Shown here: piece by piece, positions 1 to 8,194 of the stretch
Layout of the letters: every line of letters begins with the position of its first letter
Numbering within the stretch: position 1 is the first letter of the stretch
Assembly (NCBI GenBank): GCA_017557525.1
Contig: JAFYYN010000020.1
Coordinates: 1-64,000 of the forward strand
Direction: 5' to 3'
Length of the DNA stretch: 64,000 bases
DNA from: Lachnospiraceae bacterium
GTDB taxonomy: Bacteria; Bacillota; Clostridia; Lachnospirales; Lachnospiraceae
Notes under the pieces: generated by a model
Seen by the model: only the letters and a program-made list of their open reading frames with translations
The model's database searches: none
Told to the model about the DNA's origin: nothing
Translations under genes and position numbers: made by a program

Positions 1-472
1 ATTCATCGTCATAGAAATCAAATAGACTGTCATAACAAGCTACACCGCTACCTATATATCCGTAGTTTTCAATATTTATATCATGCACTTGCGATAACAG
101 CTCCGCCAGCTTGACATATAACCCGGTTTCCGCATCTTGGTCAAGCTGTATCTTGTCCGCAGATGTACCTTGCACCTTTCGCTCAATCAAATAGCCGTTA
201 GGGTATACCTCGTCGCCCCGGCAGTATGCAACAAGTTCAGCACAAGGGATATGCTTCTGCGACAGACATCGATAAACAAACGGAATCTTTCCATCTTCAG
301 GCCAATCTTTATTTCTGTATAATTTCAAAAAATATTCATCGCCTGATACCTTAAAGGAATATACAAAATTATTGGTAACATTCTCGTTTTTTAGGATCTC
401 ATCTGCTCCACAACCAAAATTACTGTTTATAATCCGATCAACTGTTTCTGTCATTATATTGGCTTTGCCCAT
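1..472 (-). CDS. APH/choline kinase-family phosphotransferase, N-terminal part (cut by left window edge)
   Basis: The minus strand is open from an ATG at 472 to the window edge (157 codons). The N-terminal lobe shows YSFKVSGDEYFLKLYR, where the lysine fits the ATP-binding lysine of aminoglycoside/choline-type kinases, then a hinge-like YLIERKVQGTSA and LAELLSQVHDIN, which resembles the family's conserved helix ending in H. The catalytic HGD and metal-binding DxD motifs would lie beyond the edge and are not seen. AGAGGAA lies upstream of the ATG; a second in-frame ATG at 454 is possible. The substrate cannot be told: such proteins phosphorylate antibiotics, sugars, choline or homoserine. Confidence 0.72.
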   Translation of the reverse strand, partial: MGKANIMTETVDRIINSNFGCGADEILKNENVTNNFVYSFKVSGDEYFLKLYRNKDWPEDGKIPFVYRCLSQKHIPCAELVAYCRGDEVYPNGYLIERKVQGTSADKIQLDQDAETGLYVKLAELLSQVHDINIENYGYIGSGVACYDSLFDFYDDE

Positions 473-507
473 CTTAACCTTATTCCTCTTTTATGTTACG
501 TATTCTT

Positions 508-563
508 CAATCAAGGGGACGGTTTTGCGGTTGACTTCAATCAGAGAACCGTCCCTCTGATTG
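508..563. repeat. REP-like palindrome with GGGACGGTT / AACCGTCCC arms
   Basis: A 9-bp inverted repeat, GGGACGGTT (516-524) and AACCGTCCC (547-555), is flanked by AATCA and TGATT. The core resembles short GGGGACGGTT-type palindromes scattered in many bacterial genomes and often linked to REP-associated tyrosine transposases. No such transposase is in this window. Related cores are seen at 1534-1556 and just before speE (about 40049-40058). Confidence 0.55.
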
Positions 564-576
564 TTTGGCAACACTT

Positions 577-623
577 TTTTAGGGAACTTTTTCGACATAT
601 TTCCTCAAAAAAGTTCCCTAAAA
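577..623 (-). terminator. Hairpin with A/T-rich arms, likely bidirectional terminator
   Basis: TTTTAGGGAACTTTT (577-591) is matched by AAAAGTTCCCTAAAA (609-623). It follows the stop codon of the minus-strand gene 637-1506 and precedes the REP-like palindrome. The arms supply a U-run in either direction. Confidence 0.55.
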
Positions 624-636
624 GTCATCTTCTGTC

Positions 637-1506
637 CTATTGAGCCATATAGGCATACAGTGTTACCCACTTGTTTTCTTCGCCGACATTTCCGGCTTTG
701 AATGCAGGAACACTTTTTGATGCGGTAAGAATATATCTCCCGTTATCCAGCTTGTGCTGATCAAGTACTTTGTACCCTGCTTGCATTGCCTCGGATTTTG
801 GATCACATCCAAGCATTCTTAAGGCATATACGATATTGTGTGCTCCGATCTTGATCGGATCGGGCGGATAAAATGTCCCAAGCATAACATCCACCATAGG
901 TGTTTTCATATCATCAGTCCTATAGAAAATATTCCGCTTAGTGAAATACCGTACCAGCGCACTTTCACATCCCATCTCATATCCTAAAAGATGCAATTCG
1001 GCTACCAACCAGAGGAATTCAACTGTATACCTTGCGCAGCTCTTATGGGGCTTCTTTGGATCATTAATCTTTTTGTTGGTGCTGATGCACCCAAAACCAC
1101 CATCGTCCTTTATCCCTTTTAGGATTGTATCAATCTCGTTTTTTACAATTTCTTCCGAATAATACCTTAACTTTACAAGATTCCTGAGCAGTAACGGTTC
1201 GCCGCACAGCATTTTGAAGCCCGTGCTTTTGATCAGGCCAAATACCTCATCATCGATATCTTTTCCGATATCATCCCTTGTCAGTCCCCATTCTGCAAAG
1301 GCCATGATGGCATCATACTTATCCCAGGGCTTATCCTTTTTCAACTTCTTAAGCCCGCGTTCGTAGGTTTTACTCTCCAGAAGTTTCCTTTTACAGTCAA
1401 CTACCTTTTCATCCTCTTCCGGGAGCCTTTCATACTCCTTTAGCGTTCTTAACCTTACCTCGGGAGTTTCTTCATCAAGTAGCCAGTCCAATATCTTCTT
1501 GTCCAT
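637..1506 (-). CDS. Conserved protein with probable prenyltransferase/terpenoid-cyclase-like alpha-alpha toroid fold
   Basis: A 289-residue cytoplasmic protein with no signal peptide or membrane segment. It opens with LDWLLDEETPEVRLRTLKEY, the typical start of a family of uncharacterised helical-repeat proteins, and has repeat-like stretches ending in DDGGFGC and LDNGRYI, which fit turns of an alpha/alpha toroid. Family members are sometimes mis-annotated as nitrogen fixation proteins; no enzymatic motif is visible. The start is supported by AAAGGAG before ATG. It lies downstream of the AraC regulator on the same strand, separated by a hairpin. Confidence 0.55.
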   Translation of the reverse strand: MDKKILDWLLDEETPEVRLRTLKEYERLPEEDEKVVDCKRKLLESKTYERGLKKLKKDKPWDKYDAIMAFAEWGLTRDDIGKDIDDEVFGLIKSTGFKMLCGEPLLLRNLVKLRYYSEEIVKNEIDTILKGIKDDGGFGCISTNKKINDPKKPHKSCARYTVEFLWLVAELHLLGYEMGCESALVRYFTKRNIFYRTDDMKTPMVDVMLGTFYPPDPIKIGAHNIVYALRMLGCDPKSEAMQAGYKVLDQHKLDNGRYILTASKSVPAFKAGNVGEENKWVTLYAYMAQ

Positions 1507-1533
1507 CTTTCTCCTTTCTTTTAGACAGCGGCA

Positions 1534-1556
1534 AGACAGGGAACGGTTCTCTGTCT
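1534..1556. repeat. Intergenic palindrome AGACAG...CTGTCT with GGAACGGTT core
   Basis: AGACAG (1534-1539) and CTGTCT (1551-1556) enclose GGGAACGGTTCT, itself holding GAAC/GTTC. The core is close to the GGGACGGTTCTCTG sequence in the palindrome at 508-563. It sits between the AraC gene and the toroid protein gene and could act as a weak terminator or processing hairpin. Confidence 0.45.
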
Positions 1557-1564
1557 TTTCCCTC

Positions 1565-2452
1565 TTACTTCTTCTTCACAGGAATCCAAATCGCACAGTG
1601 ATAATCCGAAGCGCTTGGATCACCATCGCCATACCACTCAATATTCGCACGGCCCGGGAACTCAAAATCAGGATTACCCGGCAGCCACTCTTTCCAGATT
1701 TTTGTATTTACATCCTGAAGTGCTTTAGGACACGGACCGTAACAATCAAAGACAGCCCAGTCAAAATCCGGAAGCTCATAAACCGTCATACCTTCAGGAA
1801 CTTCGCCACCCTTATAAATACCTGCAACGATATAGCGGAACTTGCCATCGCAGCCCGCATCATCAACACAAACACCATATTCCCCGATGTTGTTGTCTAC
1901 GATTGCTTTTTCATATGCGTTTGTGGGTGCATTTCCCTTCCAGACACTGTCCGCATATTTTTCGCGGATCTCACCCCAGAATTTCGGGATTTCCACATAT
2001 GAAGTTTCTCCGTCAAATACTCTTGAAAAACCAATTACCTTAAAGCTTTCCATAGTTTTAATCTTATAATCCATTTGATTACCTCCGTGAATAGAAATTT
2101 CAATTTTCAAAGGAAGAAATGGTTTTATAGGCGCTCCTTCCCGCACCTGTGACGGGCTTGCTCCATGAAAGCGTGAAAAAGCCTTTGTAAAACTTTCCGG
2201 CGTTTCATACAAGTAACGAAACGCAATATCGATTATTTTTTCATCCGTTTTCTTTAGGGTCAGTGCTGCCTGATACAGTCTGCGGTTTCTGATATACTCG
2301 CCCACTCCGTAACCGGTCATCAGTGAAAAACCTTTCTGAAAAAAGAATGAAGACATATACACCTGCTCGGCAACATCCAGCGCTGTAATGTCGTCTTCCA
2401 GATGCTCTTCCATATAATCAATAGCCTTTCGGATGCAAGTTAGCCACTCCAT
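1565..2452 (-). CDS. AraC-family transcriptional regulator with C-terminal GyrI-like effector-binding domain
   Basis: This 295-residue protein has its DNA-binding part at the N-terminus (about 5-105), with two helix-turn-helices: ITALDVAEQVYMSSFFFQK and the second ending in ESFTKAFSRFHGASPSQ, a recognisable AraC signature. Residues 130-290 (IKTMESFKVIGFSRVF, VAGIYKGGEVPEGMTVYELP, GRANIEWYGDGDPSASDYHC) match the AraC_E_bind/GyrI-like fold, which binds small hydrophobic ligands. The arrangement is that of SoxS/Rob-like stress or multidrug regulators. Start: AAGGAG before ATG. Its target is unknown; the downstream toroid gene is the nearest candidate. Confidence 0.88.
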   Translation of the reverse strand: MEWLTCIRKAIDYMEEHLEDDITALDVAEQVYMSSFFFQKGFSLMTGYGVGEYIRNRRLYQAALTLKKTDEKIIDIAFRYLYETPESFTKAFSRFHGASPSQVREGAPIKPFLPLKIEISIHGGNQMDYKIKTMESFKVIGFSRVFDGETSYVEIPKFWGEIREKYADSVWKGNAPTNAYEKAIVDNNIGEYGVCVDDAGCDGKFRYIVAGIYKGGEVPEGMTVYELPDFDWAVFDCYGPCPKALQDVNTKIWKEWLPGNPDFEFPGRANIEWYGDGDPSASDYHCAIWIPVKKK

Positions 2453-2540
2453 TTGTCACACTCCTTCCCTTTGATAAGTCTATTCTATACAAAGTTACAG
2501 AAATAATCCTGTCATTTTATGTTCCTTTTTGTCAGCTAGG

Positions 2541-2654
2541 TCAGAGAACTGCAGACTCCTCTCGAATCATGTCTAATGTTTCTCTGCAGAACTTTTTTGT
2601 CAGTTTGGCGGCTACGCCGACAGAGATAAGATCTTCGTCAGAAATATCCCTCAC
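2541..2654 (-). pseudogene. Short degenerate coding remnant of unknown origin
   Basis: A 37-codon GTG-started frame reads VRDISDEDLISVGVAAKL and ends IREESAVL. It lies in the same frame as the acetyltransferase fragment just upstream but is separated from it by several stops. No ribosome binding site is seen. It may be the tail of a decayed gene or chance. Beyond it, to 2452, nothing is seen apart from the AraC upstream region. Confidence 0.2.
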
Positions 2655-2687
2655 CTAACTTAGAAGGGATCAGTTCGGTTGCCGTCA

Positions 2688-2786
2688 TCAGTATTCCATC
2701 ACCTGAGGATCTGTTTTTATCTTATACAAGGCCTCTGCATCTTCCTCCCTAAACAGGCGAACATACAGTCTTTTCGTTTCTATCAT
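2688..2786 (-). pseudogene. Truncated GNAT (RimJ/RimL-type) acetyltransferase, N-terminal fragment
   Basis: ATG at 2786 opens a 32-codon frame reading METKRLYVRLFREEDA-like sequence (actual start MIETKRLYVRL, end KIKTDPQVMEY) before a TGA. This is the characteristic start of RimJ/RimL-like GNAT N-acetyltransferases, which normally run 170-190 residues. Everything after beta-strand 1 and helix 1 is missing or scrambled. AAGGAG is present upstream, so it may once have been translated. It is a decayed relic. Confidence 0.6.
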
Positions 2787-2810
2787 TTCAATAATTCTCC
2801 ATTATCTCCT

Positions 2811-3482
2811 TTATGACATGCCCGATGGCTTCTGTAATTGCCTTTTTTCCTCCAATGCTTTTTTCTCTCGACTTATTAATTCCGGTTGTCCGTCTGCTAT
2901 CCTTTCCTCAACGATTTGTCTTATTTTAGCACACCATTCTTCTGTTTTAGGAATGTCCGAGGTTAGCTTATCTAGCACTAAATCCGCTTCTGCTAAAGCT
3001 GCCTCATGCTGTTCTTTATTGATATCGCCGGATGCAAAGGCACCGTCAAGCTCGTCACGATCATCTACCTTAACATCCCCTTCAGGAGTAAAAATTACAT
3101 CAAGGTATTTATCTATAAAAACTGCAACGCCATCTTCATCATAATCTATTCCGTCAATGATATCCACATACCATATTGAAGGTTGGTATTTTGGATTCGA
3201 TGTCACAGGATAGCTCTTTCTTTCACAATCATGCGTCCCGTCGGGAAAATACTTTATGGTAATCACATGGTTGCAATCATCAGGTATCAATTGCATCCAA
3301 GTCATACCGGCACCGGTCACCTGAATTCTGCCAGCTTTTGGCGTCTGCCAATAATTTGCTTCACCATCCGTAAACCTAATAAGGCACACGGTCCCATGAA
3401 ACAGATCATCATCAATTCTTATCTGATAATACGGATAAAACATAAATCCCCAGCCATCACGATTCAGGCGTTTTCTTTTCAT
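2811..3482 (-). CDS. DUF402-domain protein (predicted nucleoside phosphatase/FomD-like)
   Basis: A 223-residue protein. Residues about 80-185 (KYFPDGTHDCERKSYP, SIWYVDIIDGIDYDEDGV, FIDKYLDVIFTPEGDVKVDD) match DUF402, whose characterised members hydrolyse nucleoside di/triphosphates or, in FomD, a CMP-linked fosfomycin intermediate, using acidic residues and divalent metal. DELDGAFASGDINKEQHEAA is the typical C-terminal helical segment. AAAGGAAT lies 8 bases before the ATG. It is followed on the same strand only by the decayed acetyltransferase. Confidence 0.75.
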   Translation of the reverse strand: MKRKRLNRDGWGFMFYPYYQIRIDDDLFHGTVCLIRFTDGEANYWQTPKAGRIQVTGAGMTWMQLIPDDCNHVITIKYFPDGTHDCERKSYPVTSNPKYQPSIWYVDIIDGIDYDEDGVAVFIDKYLDVIFTPEGDVKVDDRDELDGAFASGDINKEQHEAALAEADLVLDKLTSDIPKTEEWCAKIRQIVEERIADGQPELISREKKALEEKRQLQKPSGMS

Positions 3483-3591
3483 AACAAATTCCTTTCAAAT
3501 TGGTACGAATTGTATTCTTTAAGTCCTTCCATAATGCATAGGTAGGATTATTTACCCTATACTCCACAAAAATATATGGCCTCAAAGTATT

Positions 3592-4353
3592 TTAGTATTC
3601 CACTTTCAAAAGTGTCAGCCCATGTGCGGGAGCTGTAGGACCGGCAAGAGCACGGTCGCATCCTGAAAGAATACCTTCCATTTCTTTATAGCTTCTAACA
3701 CCTTCCCCGATTTCTATCAGCGTTCCCGTTAATATCCTCACCATGTTCGGCAGGAAACCGTTTCCTTTAAATGCCATAATTATCTCTGGGAATTCTGCTT
3801 CACCAGCCTTTATTACCTCGTTCGTAATCGTAATGTTTTCTATATTTCGGATTGTTGATTTCTTGTAGTGTCTGTTTCCAAGAAAACTCTTAAAATCATG
3901 TTCGCCAACAAGGTATTCTGCCGCCTTTCGCATACTATCGGTATCAAGCGGATCCGAATGCCAGAGCACATACTGTCGCCCAAACACCGGGCGAATATCC
4001 CCTGTCACGATACGGTAAATATACGTCTTGCTTTTCGCATTCAGCCTTGCATGAAACCGTGCATCTGTCAATCGGCAATCTGTAACGATGATGTCCTTTG
4101 GTAGAAAAGAATTCATCCGCTCCATCACTTTTGCAGGGCCAACATCGGTTTGCACCGAAAAACTCGCAACCTGTCCAAGTGCATGAACTCCTGCATCGGT
4201 ACGACCCGACCCTTGAATTTCAACCTGCTGCTCGAACAGTTTCGTGAGCATTGCTTCAATCCGGCCCTGTATCGTATTATCGGTATTCCCCTGCTTCTGC
4301 CAGCCATCATACCGGCTTCCGTCATATTGCAAAGTAATGCGAAAATGTTTCAT
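3592..4353 (-). CDS. truA: tRNA pseudouridine(38-40) synthase TruA
   Basis: 253 residues, the usual TruA length. TruA isomerises uridines 38-40 in the anticodon arm of many tRNAs. It has the N-terminal ITLQYDGSRYDGWQ, the catalytic motif GSGRTDAGVHALGQ with the nucleophilic Asp53, and the C-terminal LPNMVRILTGTLIEIGEG. AAGGAG sits 7 bases before the ATG. The gene starts 11 bases after the beta-glucuronidase stop, so the two are probably cotranscribed, an odd pairing of a housekeeping tRNA enzyme and a sugar hydrolase. Confidence 0.97.
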   Translation of the reverse strand: MKHFRITLQYDGSRYDGWQKQGNTDNTIQGRIEAMLTKLFEQQVEIQGSGRTDAGVHALGQVASFSVQTDVGPAKVMERMNSFLPKDIIVTDCRLTDARFHARLNAKSKTYIYRIVTGDIRPVFGRQYVLWHSDPLDTDSMRKAAEYLVGEHDFKSFLGNRHYKKSTIRNIENITITNEVIKAGEAEFPEIIMAFKGNGFLPNMVRILTGTLIEIGEGVRSYKEMEGILSGCDRALAGPTAPAHGLTLLKVEY

Positions 4354-4364
4354 AGAATAACTCC

Positions 4365-6158
4365 TTATTGATTTAATTCAACATCTGCTCCCACTGATTG
4401 TTTATAAAACTTCTGAAGTACATAGAAAGCAGGTTTTCTGTATGTTTTATCTTCGGACAGTAATCCCTTTCTGTTATAATATCCCTGAATGTTGCTTGTT
4501 CTTCTGGGACATCTGAAATCATAGAGGATCCAGGGAGTCATTCCCTTGATGTAATCTATCTTACTTATAACCTCTATCTGTTGTTTATAAACTTCTTCCT
4601 GGCATTCTTCGGTTCCCTTATCTTCGGGGCCTCCGTGATATCCCTTCATTGCATCGGCACCAAATTCCGTTATGATCACAGGCTTATCCGGATTGCTGTT
4701 GTTCAGCAATTTCGGCAGTATCGAAAAGTCAGGAGTATACCATCCGCAGTATTCGTTTATTCCGATCACATCAAGACTCGCCTCAAGTCTGTCTGCAATC
4801 CTGTTCTCTCCGAAATCCACCAGACAGGCTGCAGATACAAGTCTTGTCTTATCTTTTTCGTGAGCACAATCCGCCAGACTTTTCATGAAATTCAGTCTTT
4901 CATCCGAATCCGCATTTTCATTTCCTACAGACCAGATTATTACACTTGCCCTGTTATAGTCCCTGTTTATAAGTTCCTTTAACTGATTCTCGGCATCCAG
5001 GTAGGTTTTTTCACGCGTGAAACGAATTGCCCAATATACAGGGATTTCTTCCCATAAAAGTATTCCAAGTTCATCTGCCAGCTTGGCCATATTCTCATGA
5101 TGGGGATAATGGGCAATCCTCATGAAATTCCCACCAAGTTCCTTTACCAGCTTTATGTTCTGAATCCTTTCATCATCTGAAAGAGCCTTTCCGTGTGGTA
5201 CACTCTCTTCATGACAACTTATACCCTTTAGGAAAACCGGATTGCCGTTTAACAGTATCTCCCTGCCGTTAACCTTTATTTCCCTGAATCCGACCCTATC
5301 AGTCACCATGTCATCAAGACATGACAATTCCACATCATATAGTTTGGGATTATCAGGAGACCATAGTAAGGGGTTCGCCTTAATCCTTAAATATCCTTTA
5401 CCTTTTGTAATGCTCACTTCATCTTTTATATTAAGCTCCGGTATCGAAATAACAGCTTTTGCATCGGTCTCAGATGACATTTCCACGTTAATCTCTATGC
5501 TTTCGAATGTACCATCGGGAATCAAAGCGATTCTGAAATCTTTTATGAATATCTTCGGGACATATATGAGCTCTATATCACGATATACGCCGCCATAATT
5601 AAACCAGTCGGTATTCTCAGTCGGCACCTGCTCAGGTCTTCTGGTACTGTCAACCTGCAGAATAACCCGGTTGGTTTCCTTAAGAACGGATGTAATGTTA
5701 AAAAACGCCGGAGTTGATCCGCCTCTGTGCATTCCCATGTACTCACCGTTTATAAATACTCTTATCAGATAATTGGCGGCACCTATCCTTAAATATACTT
5801 CTTCATTCTCTTTTCTTTCACAAGTAAAGGTTCTCGTAAATACCATGCTTCCTTCATAGAGAAGGTACATTTGATCCACTGTATTCCAACATGCCGGAAG
5901 TTCCATCAGAGGCCACTTATCAAATGAATAGTCAACGGGAAGACTAAATCCATGACTATCCGAGTATATTTCTTTAAACCATTTTTGACGAATACATGTA
6001 TCATATTGATCTACCGCATAATTCCAAGAGCCATTTAATGACTCGCATTTCCTTCCGCCTGTAAATATCATATCATCAGCAGTACTCTGCTTACTCTCGT
6101 ACTGTTCGGTATAATCCTCCAAATGTATATCGGATACATACTTTTTTGTTTTCTCCAT
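4365..6158 (-). CDS. uidA: Glycoside hydrolase family 2 beta-glucuronidase
   Basis: A 597-residue GH2 enzyme: sugar-binding jelly roll (to about 200), immunoglobulin-like domain, TIM barrel. The acid/base Glu414 is in SVGNENA and the nucleophile Glu498 in [14 protein letters not shown] carries the N-x-K pair (Asn562, Lys564) that binds the glucuronate carboxylate and separates beta-glucuronidases from beta-galactosidases. No signal peptide, so intracellular. I prefer the ATG at 6158, with GAGGAG 9 bases upstream, over an in-frame ATG at 6188 that lacks a ribosome binding site. Such enzymes release glucuronic acid from host drug and bilirubin conjugates. Next gene downstream is truA. Confidence 0.9.
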   Translation of the reverse strand: MEKTKKYVSDIHLEDYTEQYESKQSTADDMIFTGGRKCESLNGSWNYAVDQYDTCIRQKWFKEIYSDSHGFSLPVDYSFDKWPLMELPACWNTVDQMYLLYEGSMVFTRTFTCERKENEEVYLRIGAANYLIRVFINGEYMGMHRGGSTPAFFNITSVLKETNRVILQVDSTRRPEQVPTENTDWFNYGGVYRDIELIYVPKIFIKDFRIALIPDGTFESIEINVEMSSETDAKAVISIPELNIKDEVSITKGKGYLRIKANPLLWSPDNPKLYDVELSCLDDMVTDRVGFREIKVNGREILLNGNPVFLKGISCHEESVPHGKALSDDERIQNIKLVKELGGNFMRIAHYPHHENMAKLADELGILLWEEIPVYWAIRFTREKTYLDAENQLKELINRDYNRASVIIWSVGNENADSDERLNFMKSLADCAHEKDKTRLVSAACLVDFGENRIADRLEASLDVIGINEYCGWYTPDFSILPKLLNNSNPDKPVIITEFGADAMKGYHGGPEDKGTEECQEEVYKQQIEVISKIDYIKGMTPWILYDFRCPRRTSNIQGYYNRKGLLSEDKTYRKPAFYVLQKFYKQSVGADVELNQ

Positions 6159-6219
6159 GCCGATAATCTCCTCATATTTATCTGTCATAATGTTATAAGA
6201 GAACTGATATTACTATAAG

Positions 6220-6248
6220 ATTTTACATGTTAATATATTTTTCGTCAA
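6220..6248 (-). promoter_or_regulatory. Promoter of beta-glucuronidase gene
   Basis: On the minus strand TTGACG (6248-6243) and TAAAAT (6225-6220) are separated by 17 bp. Transcription would begin near 6212, about 55 bases before the ATG at 6158. No clear operator palindrome is visible. Confidence 0.65.
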
Positions 6249-6304
6249 ACTCTTTCTTAAATAACTTTTTTTATCCAAAACAGTATTTGTTAATAAAATT
6301 TTTA

Positions 6305-6333
6305 TTGACTTATCAAAAAATATGTGTTATTTT
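6305..6333 (+). promoter_or_regulatory. Promoter of the ohrR-like/peroxidase operon
   Basis: TTGACT (6305-6310) and TATTTT (6328-6333), 17-bp spacer. The inverted repeat TTTTG/CAAAA (6331-6346) overlaps the predicted start site and could be a regulator operator. Because the -10 box overlaps an upstream in-frame ATG at 6322, the messenger must use the later GTG at 6379. Confidence 0.65.
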
Positions 6334-6378
6334 GATTGTGCAAAAGTAAATGGCGTAAAAGCAAAGGAAGTGATATTA

Positions 6379-6843
6379 GTGGCAGATAAGAATACAAAAT
6401 ATGATGCATTAAAGCTTCAAAACCAGGTTTGTTTTCCTTTATATGCCTGCTCTAAGGAGCTTGTCAGGCAGTACAGCCAATACTTAAAGAAACTCGATCT
6501 GACCTATACACAGTATGTTGTAATGATGGTCATGTGGGAAAAGGAAACCGTTTCTTCAAGAGAACTTGCAGAGTATACTCATCTGGATTACGGCACCCTC
6601 ACACCTGTACTGAAAAGGCTGGAAAAGGCAGATTATATCACACGAAAACGTTCACCGGAGGATGAAAGACTTCTGATACTCACTTTGACAGACAACGGGA
6701 AAAAACTGAAAGAAAAAGCAATTGAAATCCCCTCATGCATGGCTAAATGCATGGGACTTACAGCAGATGAGTTTAAAGAACTTTATCTGCTAACTTACAA
6801 AGCACTTAAAAATATGGAATCACTCGGAAACACAGACACGTAA
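6379..6843 (+). CDS. MarR-family transcriptional regulator, OhrR-like peroxide sensor
   Basis: A 154-residue winged-helix protein. NQVCFPLYACSKELVR near the N-terminus matches OhrR, where the equivalent cysteine is oxidised by organic peroxides and releases DNA. The wHTH covers about 50-105 (SRELAEYTHLDYGTLTPVLK, then wing KRSPEDERLLIL). GTG at 6379 is chosen: AAAGGAAG lies 8 bases upstream and the promoter -10 rules out the upstream ATG. It is 35 bp before a thiol peroxidase gene on the same strand, so it probably represses its own operon and is induced by peroxide. Confidence 0.85.
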   Translation: MADKNTKYDALKLQNQVCFPLYACSKELVRQYSQYLKKLDLTYTQYVVMMVMWEKETVSSRELAEYTHLDYGTLTPVLKRLEKADYITRKRSPEDERLLILTLTDNGKKLKEKAIEIPSCMAKCMGLTADEFKELYLLTYKALKNMESLGNTDT

Positions 6844-6878
6844 TAGTGTCACTTTAATATGAAGGAGGAATAATCATT

Positions 6879-7427
6879 ATGGCAAAGATTTATGATTTTA
6901 CAGTAAAGGACAGAAAAGAAAACGATGTATCACTTAAGAACTATGAGGGCAAGGTGCTTCTCATTGTTAATACCGCTACAGGCTGCGGCTTTACACCTCA
7001 CTATAAGCCCTTAGAGGAAATGTACAAGGATTTAAAGGATAAGGGATTTGAGATCCTTGACTTCCCCAGCAATCAGTTTGCAAACCAGGCACCGGGTTCG
7101 GACGATGAGATCCATGAGTTCTGCTCTCTTAAGTATGGTACTGATTTCCCCCAGTTTAAAAAGATAGATGTTAACGGAGAAACAGCTGATCCCCTGTTTG
7201 CATATCTTGCAACAGAAAAACCCTTTACCGGTTTTGGTAAAGGGCTAAAAAATGCCGCATTAAAGAAGTTCTCCGATATGAACAACAAAGCCTTCGGCGA
7301 TAAGGCCTATATCAAATGGAATTTCACCAAATTCCTCATCAATAGGTCGGGCAATATCGTAAGCAGGTTTGAACCTACCGAAGATATGGATAATGTACGT
7401 AAGGCTGTTGAAGAATTATTAGGCTAA
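6879..7427 (+). CDS. Glutathione peroxidase-family thiol peroxidase (cysteine type)
   Basis: 182 residues. The peroxidatic Cys36 is in NTATGCGFTPHY, with the partner Gln in FPSNQFANQAPGS and Trp/Asn in YIKWNFTKFLI, the family's catalytic set. Cysteine replaces selenocysteine; bacterial members usually take electrons from thioredoxin rather than glutathione. It reduces hydrogen and lipid peroxides in the cytoplasm. It is encoded directly after the OhrR-like regulator (35 bp) with GGAGGA upstream of the ATG, and is followed by a strong terminator. Confidence 0.93.
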   Translation: MAKIYDFTVKDRKENDVSLKNYEGKVLLIVNTATGCGFTPHYKPLEEMYKDLKDKGFEILDFPSNQFANQAPGSDDEIHEFCSLKYGTDFPQFKKIDVNGETADPLFAYLATEKPFTGFGKGLKNAALKKFSDMNNKAFGDKAYIKWNFTKFLINRSGNIVSRFEPTEDMDNVRKAVEELLG

Positions 7428-7450
7428 TGTGACAAATAGAATCGCCTCCG

Positions 7451-7486
7451 AGGACTGCTCTATTTTTGTAGAGCAGTCCTTTATCT
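7451..7486 (+). terminator. Rho-independent terminator
   Basis: AGGACTGCTCTA (7451-7462) pairs perfectly with TAGAGCAGTCCT (7469-7480), followed by TTATCTTTATT. It ends the regulator/peroxidase operon. Confidence 0.9.
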
Positions 7487-7550
7487 TTATTATCTTTTAT
7501 TCTCTTATAAGGGAATACGCATTACAGTCAAATGCAAGTTTTTTATGCTG

Positions 7551-7579
7551 TTGACTAAACTAAAAGAAATATGTAAAAT
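7551..7579 (+). promoter_or_regulatory. Promoter of bcp
   Basis: TTGACT (7551-7556), 17-bp spacer, TAAAAT (7574-7579), about 53 bases before the ATG of the peroxiredoxin gene. Confidence 0.65.
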
Positions 7580-7632
7580 CATATCTAAAGTAATCTCAAA
7601 ATTATGTATTTATCAAAAACAAAGGAGGGTTT

Positions 7633-8085
7633 ATGTTATCAATAGGAACTAAAGCACCGGATTTTTCACTTCCGGATCAGGATGGAAAGATGCATTCACT
7701 TTCAGACTACAAAGGACAGAAAGTTATATTGTATTTTTATCCCAAAGATAATACTGCCGGTTGTACAAAACAGGCATGTAACTTTGGAGAACTGATGCCG
7801 CAGTTTAAAGAAAAAGGAGCTGTAATACTTGGTGTAAGCAAGGATTCCGTAGCCTCACATAAGAAATTTCAGGAAAAATACGGGCTTCCTTTTACTTTGC
7901 TTTCGGATACCGAAAAGACAGTGATAGAAAGTTATGATGTCTGGAAAGAAAAGAAAAACTATGGTAAGGTTTCCATGGGAGTTGTAAGAACAACATATCT
8001 TATTGATGAAAACGGAATTATCGCAAAGGCTTTTGGTAATGTAAAAGCAGCAGATAATCCCGGACAGATGCTAAATGAACTATAA
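7633..8085 (+). CDS. bcp: Thioredoxin-dependent peroxiredoxin (Bcp/PrxQ type)
   Basis: 150 residues, standard length. The active-site segment YFYPKDNTAGCTKQAC holds the peroxidatic Cys44 and, five residues later, the resolving Cys49 typical of PrxQ/Bcp enzymes that form an intramolecular disulphide reduced by thioredoxin. AAAGGAGGG precedes the ATG. It is transcribed from its own promoter directly after the peroxidase operon, giving a compact peroxide-defence block suited to an anaerobe. Confidence 0.95.
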   Translation: MLSIGTKAPDFSLPDQDGKMHSLSDYKGQKVILYFYPKDNTAGCTKQACNFGELMPQFKEKGAVILGVSKDSVASHKKFQEKYGLPFTLLSDTEKTVIESYDVWKEKKNYGKVSMGVVRTTYLIDENGIIAKAFGNVKAADNPGQMLNEL

Positions 8086-8144
8086 ATCGATAATTACAGA
8101 CTTTAATATGTCTAATCAAATATAATAAGGTCTAGAAAAAGTTT

Positions 8145-8176
8145 AAAAGCCCGGACTTCAGTTAATCCGGGCTTTT
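8145..8176 (+). terminator. Bidirectional terminator
   Basis: AAAAGCCCGGA (8145-8155) and TCCGGGCTTTT (8166-8176). It separates bcp from the convergent minus-strand gene ending at 8195 and can serve both. Confidence 0.88.
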
Positions 8177-8194
8177 CCAGTCTTATTCTGTTTT

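Noticed and set aside
1499..2002. 167-codon plus-strand frame opposite the AraC gene
   Set aside because: Composition and lack of a ribosome binding site mark it as an antisense shadow of a clear regulator gene.
6322..6378. Upstream ATG start for the OhrR-like regulator
   Set aside because: It lies inside the promoter (its -10 box is at 6328-6333), so it would not be in the messenger; GTG at 6379 has a proper ribosome binding site.
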